A stretch of 62,214 nucleotides of DNA from Lachnospiraceae bacterium (lineage in GTDB: Bacteria; Bacillota; Clostridia; Lachnospirales; Lachnospiraceae): positions 1 to 62,214 of the forward strand of contig JAIKZD010000029.1 in assembly GCA_024682555.1 (NCBI GenBank), read 5' to 3'. The position numbers and the translations under genes were made by a program. The notes below the pieces were generated by a model. That model saw only the letters and a list, made by a program, of their open reading frames with translations, was not told the origin of the DNA and did not search any database. Shown here piece by piece: positions 1-9,276 of the stretch (position 1 is the stretch's first letter; every line of letters starts with the position of its first letter).

Positions 1-368
1 CTGGCGTAATTCTTCGGAAGCACGTTCTTAAGGGTTTTATTTTCATTCTCGATAGCTCTCATGGCGTTATCGATAACTGTTCCGATTTCGGGTGTATGAG
101 CTGCGGATGCAATAGTATTCCATCTTGCTTCCTCAGGTACGAAGAACACGTTCTCCATAGAATATGCGTCTCTGTCATCCTCGAAACCGTCTCCCTCTTT
201 CACGAGTTCATCATATCTTTTGTCAAAGGCGGCAGAAATATAACGGAGAAATATCAATCCGATTATGACCTTCCTGTACTCTGCCGCAGGAATATGCCCC
301 CACAATACGCAGGCCGCATCCCACAGCTGTTTTTCAAATCCTATATTAGCATTTGTCTTGTCGCCCAT
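1..368 (-). CDS. hsdM: Type I restriction-modification methyltransferase subunit HsdM, N-terminal fragment (cut by window edge)
   Basis: Only the first 122 codons are in the window; the gene continues past base 1. The ATG at 366-368 (minus strand) follows a GGAGG element 7-8 bases upstream. The translation shows the HsdM N-terminal helical domain: FEKQLWDAACVLWGH, then EYRKVIIGLIFLRYIS and an EDRDAYSMENVFFVPEEARW stretch typical of N6-adenine type I methylases. In the family this domain precedes the SAM-binding NPPF methylase domain and contacts HsdS and the DNA. The methylase domain, hsdS and hsdR would lie outside the window to the left, so whether the system is complete cannot be judged. 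Family assignment is confident; completeness is unknown. Confidence 0.88.
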   Translation of the reverse strand, partial: MGDKTNANIGFEKQLWDAACVLWGHIPAAEYRKVIIGLIFLRYISAAFDKRYDELVKEGDGFEDDRDAYSMENVFFVPEEARWNTIASAAHTPEIGTVIDNAMRAIENENKTLKNVLPKNYA

Positions 369-672
369 TACTTTTTCCTCCGATCTATCTTTGAGAGCCA
401 CGCCCCCTACTATCCATTATACTCGGGAACTGTCCCATATAAAGGACTTAAACCCTATGTCCGCCATCTTTTTTTACTTCTTGGCGGACTAATTTAATAC
501 AAATCTGCGCACATAATCGGCGCTATACTTCTTGGCGTATCCGGCAGATTGTCTGCCGATATGTTCTTGGGCTCATCTCCCAAGTATTACTCCCCTCCAA
601 AAGTACATATTTTATACCCCTATTTTCATCGATATATTTCCTTCAAAAATGCCTACAAAGCCCGTAAATACG
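369..672. other. Intergenic region upstream of hsdM with three short inverted repeats
   Basis: No convincing gene. The hsdM promoter probably lies here: a TATAAT on the minus strand at 416-421, with the small inverted repeat GGGACAGTTCCC just upstream of it (425-436) as a possible operator. Further out are three hairpins: an 8-bp stem GTCCGCCA at 459-466/482-489, a 7-bp stem CGGCAGA at 542-548/552-558, and a 6-bp stem CTTGGG at 566-571/579-584. None has a T-run that would make it an obvious terminator for rlmD. The function of the hairpins is unknown. Confidence 0.4.
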
Positions 673-2109
673 CTATTTCTGCTCGAGCAAACAGACAGTC
701 TCAACATGCACCGTATTCGGAAACTGATCTACGGCAGCCATCCTCTCCGGCCTGTATCCATGAGCCTTAAGGATTGCCAGATCCCTTGTCAAACTGGTGG
801 GTTTGCATGAAATATAGAGGATATGATCAGCCCCAAAGTCCATCACCTTTTTTATTGCCTTCGGATTGATCCCGTCCCTGGGAGGATCGAGGATTATAAG
901 ATCCGGTTTGTCTTCTATCGTATCAAGGGCCTTTAAAACATCCCCGCAGATAAAATCAACATTATGTAAACCGTTCAGTTCCGCATTCTCCCTTGCAGCT
1001 CCAACGGCCTCATCAACTATCTCCACACCCGTAACTTTTTCAGCAACCAGTGAGACTACCTGTGATATGGTTCCGGTCCCGGAATACAGATCAAATACCA
1101 CAGGCTTTTTTCCGGGCTTCATGGTTGACATAATATATTCCCTGGCCGTATTGTACAGAACTTCTGCCGACAGTGTATTTGTCTGGAAAAAAGAAAAGGG
1201 TGTTATCCTGAATCTGAGCCCGCATAGTTCTTCAAAGAAGAAATCCTTTCCGTACAGTATATCCGTCCTGTCATTCTTAACCGCATCCGCCGGGGAATCA
1301 TTTACGGTATTTAAGATCCCGGTTATCTTTCCCTCAAGCTTCAGTGCAAGCAGTGCATCCCTGTAATCCTCTAAAAGGCTCTTTTCGGTGCAGGGCGTTG
1401 AATACTTAAGGCTGCCTTCGGAGGTAGTGACAAGATCCACCAGTATCTCCCCGGTCCTTTCGGCCTTCCTTATCATCAGATGCCTGAGGTATCCGGTATG
1501 TTCCTTTTTCCGGTAATAGGGTGTACCCTTTCCCCTGAAATAATATAAGGTTTCCGCAAGGATCTTCCGGTAATCACCGTCAACTATACAGCACTTCGGC
1601 ACCGAAACGATATCATACATGCTTCCTTTTTTATGTAAACCAATCTCCAGCTCTCCTCCGATACAGGCATCTCCGAAGGAAAACTCCATTTTATTTCTGT
1701 ATTCAAACTGAACGGGACTGGGTTTTATCCCCTCCCAGATCCTTTCAAGGTCATCATTATCTTCAAACACCGGAGACAGCAGTTCCTTAACCTGTTCTTC
1801 CTTGAGTTTCAGCTGTTTATCATAGGGGAGGTTCTGCATGGTGCATCCGCCGCATGTCCCAAAATAAGGACACTTTGCAGTGATCTCGTCTTCTGATCTT
1901 TCAGTCACTTCAAGAAGCCTTCCCTCTGCTCTCCCGCCTTTCTTTTTGGTTACAAGGAATCTTATCTTCTGGCCCTTTACAACATCCTTTACCACTGCTT
2001 TTTCAGCCGGATCGTCATTCACCCTGCCCTCTTTTGTGATCCTTACTATCCCTTTATTCGGGAATCTGACTTTTTCAACTGTCCCGCAATACTCCTGTCC
2101 TTTTTTCAT
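673..2109 (-). CDS. rlmD: 23S rRNA (uracil-5-)-methyltransferase, RumA/RlmD family
   Basis: Class I SAM methyltransferase that makes 5-methyluridine in 23S rRNA (U1939 in E. coli; some Bacillota enzymes also do U747, then called RlmCD). The 478-aa length is normal. Visible in order: an N-terminal TRAM-like RNA-binding domain (about 1-70), [4Fe-4S] ligands C80, C86 and C89 with a later CC pair near 174, the SAM motif FDLYSGTGTISQ, LDPPRDG, and the catalytic nucleophile C435 in YISCKPTSLTRD. The start codon overlaps the stop of the upstream GH2 gene (ATGA), suggesting translational coupling. RlmD versus RlmCD cannot be decided by eye. Confidence 0.92.
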   Translation of the reverse strand: MKKGQEYCGTVEKVRFPNKGIVRITKEGRVNDDPAEKAVVKDVVKGQKIRFLVTKKKGGRAEGRLLEVTERSEDEITAKCPYFGTCGGCTMQNLPYDKQLKLKEEQVKELLSPVFEDNDDLERIWEGIKPSPVQFEYRNKMEFSFGDACIGGELEIGLHKKGSMYDIVSVPKCCIVDGDYRKILAETLYYFRGKGTPYYRKKEHTGYLRHLMIRKAERTGEILVDLVTTSEGSLKYSTPCTEKSLLEDYRDALLALKLEGKITGILNTVNDSPADAVKNDRTDILYGKDFFFEELCGLRFRITPFSFFQTNTLSAEVLYNTAREYIMSTMKPGKKPVVFDLYSGTGTISQVVSLVAEKVTGVEIVDEAVGAARENAELNGLHNVDFICGDVLKALDTIEDKPDLIILDPPRDGINPKAIKKVMDFGADHILYISCKPTSLTRDLAILKAHGYRPERMAAVDQFPNTVHVETVCLLEQK

Positions 2110-4082
2110 ACATCCTCCAGTTTGCAGATCTCCCGGTCATAGGTAAGAATACCGTTCACCTCTTCCTCAACATCGGAGAGCTGCGTATATACCGTTGCCG
2201 AAAGCCCCTGATCAATCTTTGGCTCTATGGTCCCGGACATCAGTCTTGAATATCTTGCCCTGAGTTCATCATGGTCCTTACAGTTATGATAACCGTATAT
2301 CTTATCATACATGGAATGGTCTTCTATTCTGAGCGGAAAACCGCCGAATTCGGATATCGCCGTTGCACGATGACGGCACCATTGAACTCTCAGTTTCAGG
2401 AAGTAATAATGCTGGCTTCTGATATCTCCGCACTCCTGGTCAAACCAGCCGCTTGTCGAATCCACGGGTCTGGTCCGGTCGATCATCTTCACTTCCTTAG
2501 TGAGCCGTTTTGCATCAAACTGTCCCCAGCCCTCGTTGAATATGACCCAGGTCACAATGCTTGGATGATCATATAAGAGCCTTACGGTCGCCTTCACCTC
2601 CCTTTCAAATTCCAGACGTCCTTTTTTGCTCCCACGGGCTAACAGCTTATAGCAGTTATCAAACAGACGGTATCTGAACATATTAAAAACCGTCGGAAGA
2701 TATGTCACCAGCCAGAATTTATACTGACCTCCTCCATTGACCATATCCTGCCATACAAGCATCCCCGTGCGGTCACAGTGATAATAATATCTCTCCGGCT
2801 CGATCTTTAAGTGCTTTCTGAGCATGTTAAAACCGAGCTCTTTCATCTTTAAAATGTCATATAAGAACGCCCTGTCAGACGGCGGAGTATAGAGTCCCTC
2901 CGGCCAGTAGCCCTGATCCAGAACACCTTTCTGGAAATACGGCGCATCATTTAAGCAGATCCTTGGATGAGCATCGGGCTCACCGTATTTTCTTCCGATG
3001 CTTATACTTCTGAAGGCAAAATATCCGCTCACCTCGTCCGAAAAAACTCTGAGCCTGAAATAATAAAGATTCGGTTCCGAAGGGCTCCAGAGCCTCCGGT
3101 CGGGCACATGAAGATCGATGAATATCCTGTTATTTCTGAAGCTGATCCTTTCAACGTTAAGCCTGATATCCGCTATCCCCATCCCGTCGAGTATCCAATA
3201 ATCCTTATCACCGAGGGCAGACAGGCACTCCTCGGTAAGATCCTTCTCAGAAGATCTGCATACGGAGGCATCAAGACCGGCTGCCGGATCCGTATAGGAC
3301 TGTTTAACGTAAAGCTTCACCTTTTTTTCCGAAGTAAACTTCATCCGGTTGGATATGCTCTCAAACTTATGCGATCTTGTAGTTTTTAATATATCTGCCG
3401 GATCAGCAACTTCGGATATACTTAAATTCATAAGTATCTCCATATGAACAGCGCCGGTCTCCGGATCGGGATCGATCCTGTATTTCTTAATGTATCTAAG
3501 AGGAGTGCATTCCATCCAGACACTCTGCCAGATCCCGCTCTGTGCGGTATAAAACATCCCGCCCCGGTTTAAAAGCTGCTTGCCTCTGGCATGATACGAT
3601 CTTTCGGTGCTGTCCCTCACAGCTAAGATTATCTCCACACTCTTATCGGAAGGATGTACAAGCTCCGTGAGATCCACGGTGAACGGAAGGTATCCTCCGG
3701 TATATCTTCCTGCCTTTCGTCTGTTTATGTAAACCAAACACCTCTGATCCACAGCTCCGAAATGCAATAACAGTCTGCTGTTGTCATTATAGCCGGATGG
3801 CAGCTCCACTGTCCTTCTGTACCACAGGATCTCATCGGGCTTTAACTGCCGCGATACACCCGACAGGAAGCTTTCCGGCGAATAAGGGACAATTATCTTT
3901 CCGTTCCAGAGAACATCATCAGGTCCTCCTATGTCATTTGGGGAAAAAGCATAATCCCATTCCCCGTTTAAGTTTACATAACTTTTCCTTTTCATCCGGG
4001 GCCGGGGATATTCCGTCAGAACCTTTTCCTTATCAAACTCCCTGCCCCACACGGTCAGGAGCTGTCTGCATTTTTCTGCCAT
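2106..4082 (-). CDS. Glycoside hydrolase family 2 protein (beta-galactosidase/beta-glucuronidase superfamily)
   Basis: A 658-residue retaining glycosidase of family GH2 with no signal peptide, so cytoplasmic. The N-terminal sugar-binding jelly-roll shows LNGEWDYAF and GAVDQRCLVYINRRKAGRYT (GGYLPF follows), then an immunoglobulin-like domain, then a C-terminal TIM barrel. The acid/base glutamate is visible in VTWVIFNEGWGQF and the nucleophile in ISEFGGFPL. It lacks the long C-terminal domains of LacZ, so it belongs to the short GH2 proteins of gut Clostridia. The substrate cannot be read from the sequence; galactoside, glucuronide or mannoside are all open. It is the first gene of a two-gene unit with rlmD and is divergent from the acyltransferase-like gene at 4237. 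Confidence 0.88.
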   Translation of the reverse strand: MAEKCRQLLTVWGREFDKEKVLTEYPRPRMKRKSYVNLNGEWDYAFSPNDIGGPDDVLWNGKIIVPYSPESFLSGVSRQLKPDEILWYRRTVELPSGYNDNSRLLLHFGAVDQRCLVYINRRKAGRYTGGYLPFTVDLTELVHPSDKSVEIILAVRDSTERSYHARGKQLLNRGGMFYTAQSGIWQSVWMECTPLRYIKKYRIDPDPETGAVHMEILMNLSISEVADPADILKTTRSHKFESISNRMKFTSEKKVKLYVKQSYTDPAAGLDASVCRSSEKDLTEECLSALGDKDYWILDGMGIADIRLNVERISFRNNRIFIDLHVPDRRLWSPSEPNLYYFRLRVFSDEVSGYFAFRSISIGRKYGEPDAHPRICLNDAPYFQKGVLDQGYWPEGLYTPPSDRAFLYDILKMKELGFNMLRKHLKIEPERYYYHCDRTGMLVWQDMVNGGGQYKFWLVTYLPTVFNMFRYRLFDNCYKLLARGSKKGRLEFEREVKATVRLLYDHPSIVTWVIFNEGWGQFDAKRLTKEVKMIDRTRPVDSTSGWFDQECGDIRSQHYYFLKLRVQWCRHRATAISEFGGFPLRIEDHSMYDKIYGYHNCKDHDELRARYSRLMSGTIEPKIDQGLSATVYTQLSDVEEEVNGILTYDREICKLEDV

Positions 4083-4236
4083 CTTTATTCCGCCTTTTTG
4101 CTATTTTGTTTCTGATGATATAAAATGATTATACTATTTTATCCGTCTTAAAGCGAACATTAAGAGACGGAAGTGATCTTTTCAGACGCGTGCGGCAGGC
4201 CTTTAAGATACCGCAGGACAGTAACAAGAGGACCTT

Positions 4237-5001
4237 ATGTCAGATAATACGGAAAACAAAACCATAACAGGCAGACTTCATCTTCTGGATGCCATCAGAG
4301 GTGCTGCCATGATCTCAATGATCGCCTATCACTTCTGCTTTGATCTTTTTGTAATGTATAAAGGCGTCCGCTACTGGTCGCAGAAGCCCCCTGTCTTTGC
4401 CTGGGAACAGATCACCTGCTTCTGCTTTATCATCCTTTCCGGTTTCGTATGGAATTACGGTAAGAAAAAGTGCATTAAAAGAGGCCTCTTTGTAAGCTTC
4501 TTAGGAATCGTTATCACCGTCGTTACGATGATAATGAGCCCTGAGCTTCCGATCTATTACGGCGTGCTGTTCTTTCTGGGCGCCGCAATGATCCTTATGT
4601 ATCCTCTTTCATTCATCCTTGATAAGATACCGGCTCTCCCCGTTCTTATCGCAAGTACCCTCATGTTTTTGCTGACCTTCAGTATCCGCGCAGGTTATAT
4701 CGGGATATATACGACAAAGCTGATAAAACTGCCGGAAAGCCTGTACAGATATGATCTGCTCACTCCCGTCGGTTTTCCGACGAAGGACTTTCTGTCCGGA
4801 GATTACTTCCCCCTCATTCCCTGGATCTTCATGTATACCGGCGGCTATGCTCTTTTTCGCCTTATCGCAAAAAAAGAGAGCTTTAAAAGGATCGCATCCC
4901 TTAAGCTCCCCGTTCTTTCTTTCATAGGCCGGAAAAGTCTCTGGTTCTATATGGTTCATCAGCCCGTGTGTCTCGGTATCCTGATGCTCATAATGCGGTA
5001 A
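4237..5001 (+). CDS. HGSNAT-like (DUF1624) multi-pass membrane protein
   Basis: A 254-aa integral membrane protein with about seven hydrophobic helices. The N-terminal motif LLDAIRGAAMISMIAYHFCFDL, and YMVHQPVCLGIL near the end, match the heparan-alpha-glucosaminide N-acetyltransferase catalytic family (also called DUF1624), related to acyltransferase-3 proteins. Such proteins move acetyl groups across the membrane onto sugars; the conserved histidine of AYHF fits this. The bacterial substrate is unknown. It is a single-gene unit, ending 7 bases before the convergent mnmA stop. Its ribosome binding site (AGAGGACC just before the ATG) is moderate. Confidence 0.8.
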   Translation: MSDNTENKTITGRLHLLDAIRGAAMISMIAYHFCFDLFVMYKGVRYWSQKPPVFAWEQITCFCFIILSGFVWNYGKKKCIKRGLFVSFLGIVITVVTMIMSPELPIYYGVLFFLGAAMILMYPLSFILDKIPALPVLIASTLMFLLTFSIRAGYIGIYTTKLIKLPESLYRYDLLTPVGFPTKDFLSGDYFPLIPWIFMYTGGYALFRLIAKKESFKRIASLKLPVLSFIGRKSLWFYMVHQPVCLGILMLIMR

Positions 5002-5008
5002 ACCGTGC

Positions 5009-6079
5009 TCATCCGATTATGGTTCCTCCGCCGACTACCGTATCCCCATCATAAAATACTGCCGCCTGTCCCTTTGTTATGGCTCTCTGGGGCTCATCAA
5101 AGGTGACCTTTATATGATCCTCATCCGTCATGATAACGGTGGCGGGCTGCTCGGTCTGGCGGTATCTGATCTTTGCCTTTACCCGCATCGGCTCATCTAT
5201 CCGGTCAACGGAAATAAGATTGATATTACCGGCGATAAGCTCATTTGAGAAAAGATCCTCGTTTTTTCCAAGAGTAACGGTATTGGATACCGGATCTATA
5301 TCTGTGACATAAAGCGGACACTCAGCAGATATTCCAAGACCCTTTCTCTGTCCTATGGTATATCTTACGTATCCCTTATGCCTTCCGAGTACCCGGCCCT
5401 CCTTATCCTTAAAATCTCCCTCAGGGTAGGTCGTCTTTCTGTATCTTTCAAGGAATTCTCCGTATTTTCCGTCAGGGACAAAGCAGATATCCTGACTGTC
5501 ATGCTTCTGTGCATTCACAAAACCGTTCTCTGCCGCGATCTTTCTTATCTCATCCTTGGTATATTCCCCGAGAGGGAAACATATCCTTGAAAGCATTTCC
5601 TGCGTAAGCATGTACAGCACATAGCTCTGGTCTTTTTTCGCATCCCTGGCCTTATGCAGCAGGTATCTCTTCTTCTCCTCATCATAGGTTATCATGGCAT
5701 AATGACCTGTCACCAGAACATCACAGCCGGCCTCATCCATCTTCGAATACAGATGATCAAATTTCAGGCATCTGTTGCATTCTATGCAGGGATTGGGCGT
5801 ATGTCCCCTCTCATAAGCAGCGGCGAAGGGTTCTATCACTTCTTCGGTGAACAGATTTTCAAAATGAAATATCTTATACGGTATACCTATCCTGTCACAG
5901 ACGCTCCTTGCATCCTGTGTGTTCTCGAGGGAACAGCAGGTGTCAAGAAGATCCTTCCCTATCATGTCGTTCTCATAGAGACGCATGGTACATCCGGTAC
6001 AGTCATATCCCTTTTTTTTCATAATAAAAGCGGCGACACTGCTGTCAACGCCGCCGCTCATTGCTATCAATGCCTTCAT
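5009..6079 (-). CDS. mnmA: tRNA-specific 2-thiouridylase MnmA
   Basis: Forms s2U34 in the tRNAs for Lys, Glu and Gln: it adenylates U34 and transfers a persulfide sulfur. The P-loop-like PP-motif SGGVDSS is at residues 8-14. The two catalytic cysteines are C101 (NPCIECN) and C199 (DSQDICFVPDG), spaced as in characterised enzymes, followed by the central domain with GLGISAECPLYVTDID and a C-terminal beta-barrel. The 356-aa length is normal. It starts 11 bases after the upstream small membrane-protein gene and probably shares its transcript. The sulfur donor would be a cysteine desulfurase; the one in this window (49857) appears specialised for a shell, so MnmA's donor is probably elsewhere. 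Confidence 0.96.
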   Translation of the reverse strand: MKALIAMSGGVDSSVAAFIMKKKGYDCTGCTMRLYENDMIGKDLLDTCCSLENTQDARSVCDRIGIPYKIFHFENLFTEEVIEPFAAAYERGHTPNPCIECNRCLKFDHLYSKMDEAGCDVLVTGHYAMITYDEEKKRYLLHKARDAKKDQSYVLYMLTQEMLSRICFPLGEYTKDEIRKIAAENGFVNAQKHDSQDICFVPDGKYGEFLERYRKTTYPEGDFKDKEGRVLGRHKGYVRYTIGQRKGLGISAECPLYVTDIDPVSNTVTLGKNEDLFSNELIAGNINLISVDRIDEPMRVKAKIRYRQTEQPATVIMTDEDHIKVTFDEPQRAITKGQAAVFYDGDTVVGGGTIIG

Positions 6080-6090
6080 TACGTAACCTG

Positions 6091-6477
6091 TCAGTTATCC
6101 TCTTCTTCGAAAAAATCGTCCTCAAACTCATCCTCGTCATCTATCTCGTCATCAAAATCATCGAGATAATCGGGGGTAAAATAATAATACAGACCGATCA
6201 CCACAGCGGCAAACACTGCGATAAACACGATGATGCTGACGATGATCCAGATGTTTGTCTTCTTTTTCTCTTCCTTCTCGATCTCGTTCTTTTTCTTGAG
6301 GATCTCTCCGACTTTTACCGCATTTATCACATCATTGGCTTTTTCAAGAGTTGCCTCCTCCTGAGCCTTTATCGTTTTTATAATGTCAGTCACCTTATCA
6401 AAATTCAGGTTGTCAAAATTCAGCCTGTCCATATTCAACTTGTCCAGATTGATATTTCCGAGATTCAATTTACTCAT
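6091..6477 (-). CDS. Small single-pass membrane protein with NxDxL pentapeptide repeats and an acidic tail
   Basis: Function not recognised. I start it at the ATG at 6475-6477, which has an AGGGAG element about 11 bases upstream; an in-frame ATG 51 bases earlier has no good site. The 128-aa product begins with a five-residue periodic segment (NINLDKL, NMDRL, NFDNL, NFDKV), then an amphipathic helix, a Lys/Glu-rich coil (KKKNEIEKEEKKK), one strong transmembrane helix (IWIIVSIIVFIAVFAAVVIG), and a C-terminal tail of almost only Asp, Glu and Phe. The acidic tail may face outside or the cytoplasm depending on topology. It sits between pcrA and mnmA, 11 bases before mnmA. Confidence 0.6.
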   Translation of the reverse strand: MSKLNLGNINLDKLNMDRLNFDNLNFDKVTDIIKTIKAQEEATLEKANDVINAVKVGEILKKKNEIEKEEKKKTNIWIIVSIIVFIAVFAAVVIGLYYYFTPDYLDDFDDEIDDEDEFEDDFFEEEDN

Positions 6478-6574
6478 AAGCTTATCTTCTCCCTTCCGGA
6501 TTGAATTAAATATTTCTGCCGATATCATTCCCCGGGAGCTGACTGATCAAAACTCCCGTCCTATCAGTTATAGT

Positions 6575-8863
6575 TTACTGTATTTTCTTCAGCTTTGCAA
6601 ATGCTGCGAACATTTTTTTGACTCCGGGTCCGTCAAATTCCACGGTCACCTCATAATCTCTTCCGCCGGTCTTTATATCGGTCACCGTACCCTCTCCGAA
6701 TTTTATATGCCTTACTCTGTCGCCTTTGCCATACTCAAGCTCATAAGAAGTTCCCGGATTTAACTGCGCCCCCTTTACCACGGCCTTGTCCGACAGCATG
6801 AAGGGCTTTGAGGCGGGCGGCGGATTTTTGGCGCTTAATCCGGCCGAAGCATAGGGTTTCTGCCTGAATACGGCCCTTTGCTCACTCATGCTCTTTGCCG
6901 AAGGTATATCATCCTCCCTCATTTTCGGGAGTCTCGGATTCATGTCAAAAAGCTCTGAAGGGATCTCGGTCAGAAATCTCGAGGGAGCGCTGTATCTCGT
7001 CTCACCCCGTACCATTCTCGATCTGGCCATCGTCAGGGTAAGATGTTCTTTTGCCCGTGTTATTCCCACATAGCAGAGTCTTCTTTCCTCCTCCAGCTCC
7101 GACTCATCCTCCGAATTGATGGACATATAGCCCGGAAACAGCCCTTCCTCCATACCCGTGATATACACATAGGGAAATTCGAGTCCCTTGGCTGCATGAA
7201 GAGTCATCAGAAGCACCTTGTCATCATTATCGGAAACGTTGTCTATATCCGCAACAAGGGCCACTTCCTGCAGAAAAGAGGACAGAGATCCTTCTTCATT
7301 TCCATCTTCATAGGCAATTATCTTGTTCAAAAGTTCTTCTATGTTCTCTACCCTTGTCTGGGCATCATATTCATCCTTCACATCCATGTTATCGATATAA
7401 TCCGTGTATTCAAGGATATGGCCCGTAAGGTCTTCGAGAGAGAACACCTCCGCCTTTTTTCTGAAATCCTCGATCATATCGATAAACTCATCGATCCTTT
7501 CCATCGTCTTTCCGGAAAGATAATTCCTGCCCCGCTTAAGAGCCTCGTAAAAGGAAAGCCCGTTTGCGGCGGCATAGGTATCCGCCTTATTGATGGTCGT
7601 AGCACCGATGCCTCTCTTCGGAACATTGATGATCCTCTTAACGGCAAGGTCATCCCTTCCGTTGTCGATGACCTTTAAATAGGACAGTATATCTTTTATC
7701 TCGCGTCTGGAATAGAAATTGACCCCGCCCACAACATTATAAGGGATCCCGGCCATTATCATCTTTTCCTCTATAAGTCTGGACTGGGCATTGGTCCTGT
7801 ATAAGATCGCGGTGTCCTTATATTCAAGATCCCCTTCTCTCTTGTTTTTCCTGATATCGCTCACAACATAATCTGCCTCGTCGTAAGCGCTTTCAAACTG
7901 CCTTAAGTGAAGCCTCTCCCCCGGACCTTTATCGGTCCACAGAGCCTTTGACTTTCTGCCTGCGTTGTTTTTTATAACTGCATTTGCGGCGTCAAGGATA
8001 TTCTGCGTCGATCTGTAGTTTTCCTCAAGCTTTATTACCGCGGCATCCCCGTAATGATCCTCAAACTCAAGGATATTTCTTATATTTGCTCCCCTGAATC
8101 TGTATATTGACTGGTCGTCATCACCCACCACACAGATATTCCTGTATTTTTCCGCAAGGAGCCTCACAAGTTCAAACTGCGCGGTATTGGTATCCTGATA
8201 TTCGTCCACCATTATATATCTGAAACGTTCCTGATAATTCGAAAGAACCTCGGGACTTACCCTGAATAACTCCACGGTCTTTACTATCAGGTCATCAAAA
8301 TCGAAAGCGTTGTTTTTTCTGAGGGTATTCTGATATTCCCTGTAAACCTTTGCCGTAAGGATAAGATCGCTGTCATACTGCGCGTCATGTTCCATATCCT
8401 CCACGGACATGAGCTCATCCTTGGCATGGGAAACGGCATGGAGGAAATGCCTCTCCGGATACATTTTCGTGTCGATGTTCAGTCTCCTGCAGACATCCTT
8501 CATCACGGTTTTCGAATCATCCGAGTCATAGATCGTAAAACCGGTATCAAATCCGAGTATATCCGCGTGTCTTCTCAGTATCCTCACACACATGGAATGA
8601 AAAGTGGAGACCCATATGCTCTCGGCACCGTATCCCACCATCCTGTCTATCCTGCTCCTCATCTCGGAGGCAGCCTTGTTCGTAAAGGTTATGGCCAGGA
8701 TATTCCAGGGATTGATGCCCTTTTCATCGATCATATAGGCGGTTCTGTTGGTGATGACCCTGGTCTTTCCGCTGCCCGCTCCCGCAAGTATCAGCAAAGG
8801 CCCTTCCGTATGTCTCACCGCTTTTATCTGTTCACTGTTAAGATTCTCTAATATTCTGCTCAT
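6575..8863 (-). CDS. pcrA: ATP-dependent DNA helicase PcrA (UvrD/Rep family)
   Basis: Superfamily 1A 3'-5' DNA helicase acting in nucleotide excision repair, replication restart and removal of RNA polymerase or RecA. The Walker A motif is LAGAGSGKTRV, motif II VDEYQDTN, motif III GDDDQSIYRFRGA, and motif VI VGITRAKEHLTL. I place the start at the ATG at 8861-8863 (MSRILENLNSEQ), which matches family N-termini and has GAGGGA just upstream; a longer frame begins with a TTG overlapping the yerC stop and would add 28 unconserved residues. With this start the protein is 762 aa. The C-terminus (GDRVRHIKFGEGTVTDI) is the Tudor-like RNAP-binding domain of PcrA. It lies directly downstream of yerC. Confidence 0.95.
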   Translation of the reverse strand: MSRILENLNSEQIKAVRHTEGPLLILAGAGSGKTRVITNRTAYMIDEKGINPWNILAITFTNKAASEMRSRIDRMVGYGAESIWVSTFHSMCVRILRRHADILGFDTGFTIYDSDDSKTVMKDVCRRLNIDTKMYPERHFLHAVSHAKDELMSVEDMEHDAQYDSDLILTAKVYREYQNTLRKNNAFDFDDLIVKTVELFRVSPEVLSNYQERFRYIMVDEYQDTNTAQFELVRLLAEKYRNICVVGDDDQSIYRFRGANIRNILEFEDHYGDAAVIKLEENYRSTQNILDAANAVIKNNAGRKSKALWTDKGPGERLHLRQFESAYDEADYVVSDIRKNKREGDLEYKDTAILYRTNAQSRLIEEKMIMAGIPYNVVGGVNFYSRREIKDILSYLKVIDNGRDDLAVKRIINVPKRGIGATTINKADTYAAANGLSFYEALKRGRNYLSGKTMERIDEFIDMIEDFRKKAEVFSLEDLTGHILEYTDYIDNMDVKDEYDAQTRVENIEELLNKIIAYEDGNEEGSLSSFLQEVALVADIDNVSDNDDKVLLMTLHAAKGLEFPYVYITGMEEGLFPGYMSINSEDESELEEERRLCYVGITRAKEHLTLTMARSRMVRGETRYSAPSRFLTEIPSELFDMNPRLPKMREDDIPSAKSMSEQRAVFRQKPYASAGLSAKNPPPASKPFMLSDKAVVKGAQLNPGTSYELEYGKGDRVRHIKFGEGTVTDIKTGGRDYEVTVEFDGPGVKKMFAAFAKLKKIQ

Positions 8864-8943
8864 CCGTCCCTCAAAACCGGATATACGATATCCCGCAGGC
8901 ATCCTGCCGTATACCCGTTTTTCTGTCATATCAAAAAATCCGG

Positions 8944-9240
8944 TCAAGGTTCCTGACCGGATAGTCTGTCAAATATAAGATTGTAACCGTCGCTTCCGTA
9001 ATTCAGCGCCCTGTTTACCCTGCTTATGGTTGCAGTTGAGGCTCCTGTTTTTTCGGCGATCTCCATGTAGGTCTTTTTATCTCTGAGCATCTTTGCGACC
9101 GTGGCTCTCTGTGCCAGAGCCAAAAGCTCGGTGACGGTACAGATATCCTCAAAGAACGCATAACACTCCTCTTTATCCCTGAGCTCAAGGATCGCCTCAA
9201 AAAGAAAATCAACTTCCCCGGACCTTAGTTTTGAAGTCAT
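8944..9240 (-). CDS. yerC: TrpR-like regulator, YerC/YecD family
   Basis: A 98-aa all-helical protein of the TrpR/YerC/YecD family. The helix-turn-helix is clear: TYMEIAEKTGASTATISRVNRALNYG. Despite the TrpR fold, characterised YerC proteins are not tryptophan repressors (YerC has been linked to histidine control in B. subtilis, from memory), so no role in the trp operon here is claimed. Two adjacent ATGs exist; the second (9238-9240) is better spaced from the GGGGGG element. The stop lies about 80 bases before the chosen pcrA start. The same yerC and pcrA neighbourhood occurs in Bacillus, which supports the assignment. Confidence 0.85.
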   Translation of the reverse strand: MTSKLRSGEVDFLFEAILELRDKEECYAFFEDICTVTELLALAQRATVAKMLRDKKTYMEIAEKTGASTATISRVNRALNYGSDGYNLIFDRLSGQEP

Positions 9241-9276
9241 CATATCCCCCCAAAGACAGTCAGTACACTATGATAT

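Noticed and set aside
8864..8947. Longer pcrA start (TTG overlapping the yerC stop)
   Set aside because: The extra 28 residues are unlike any PcrA N-terminus; the ATG at 8863 has a ribosome binding site and the conserved start.
8944..9240. YerC as tryptophan repressor of the trp operon in this window
   Set aside because: YerC/YecD proteins share the TrpR fold but are not known to sense tryptophan, and the trp operon here has its own T-box.
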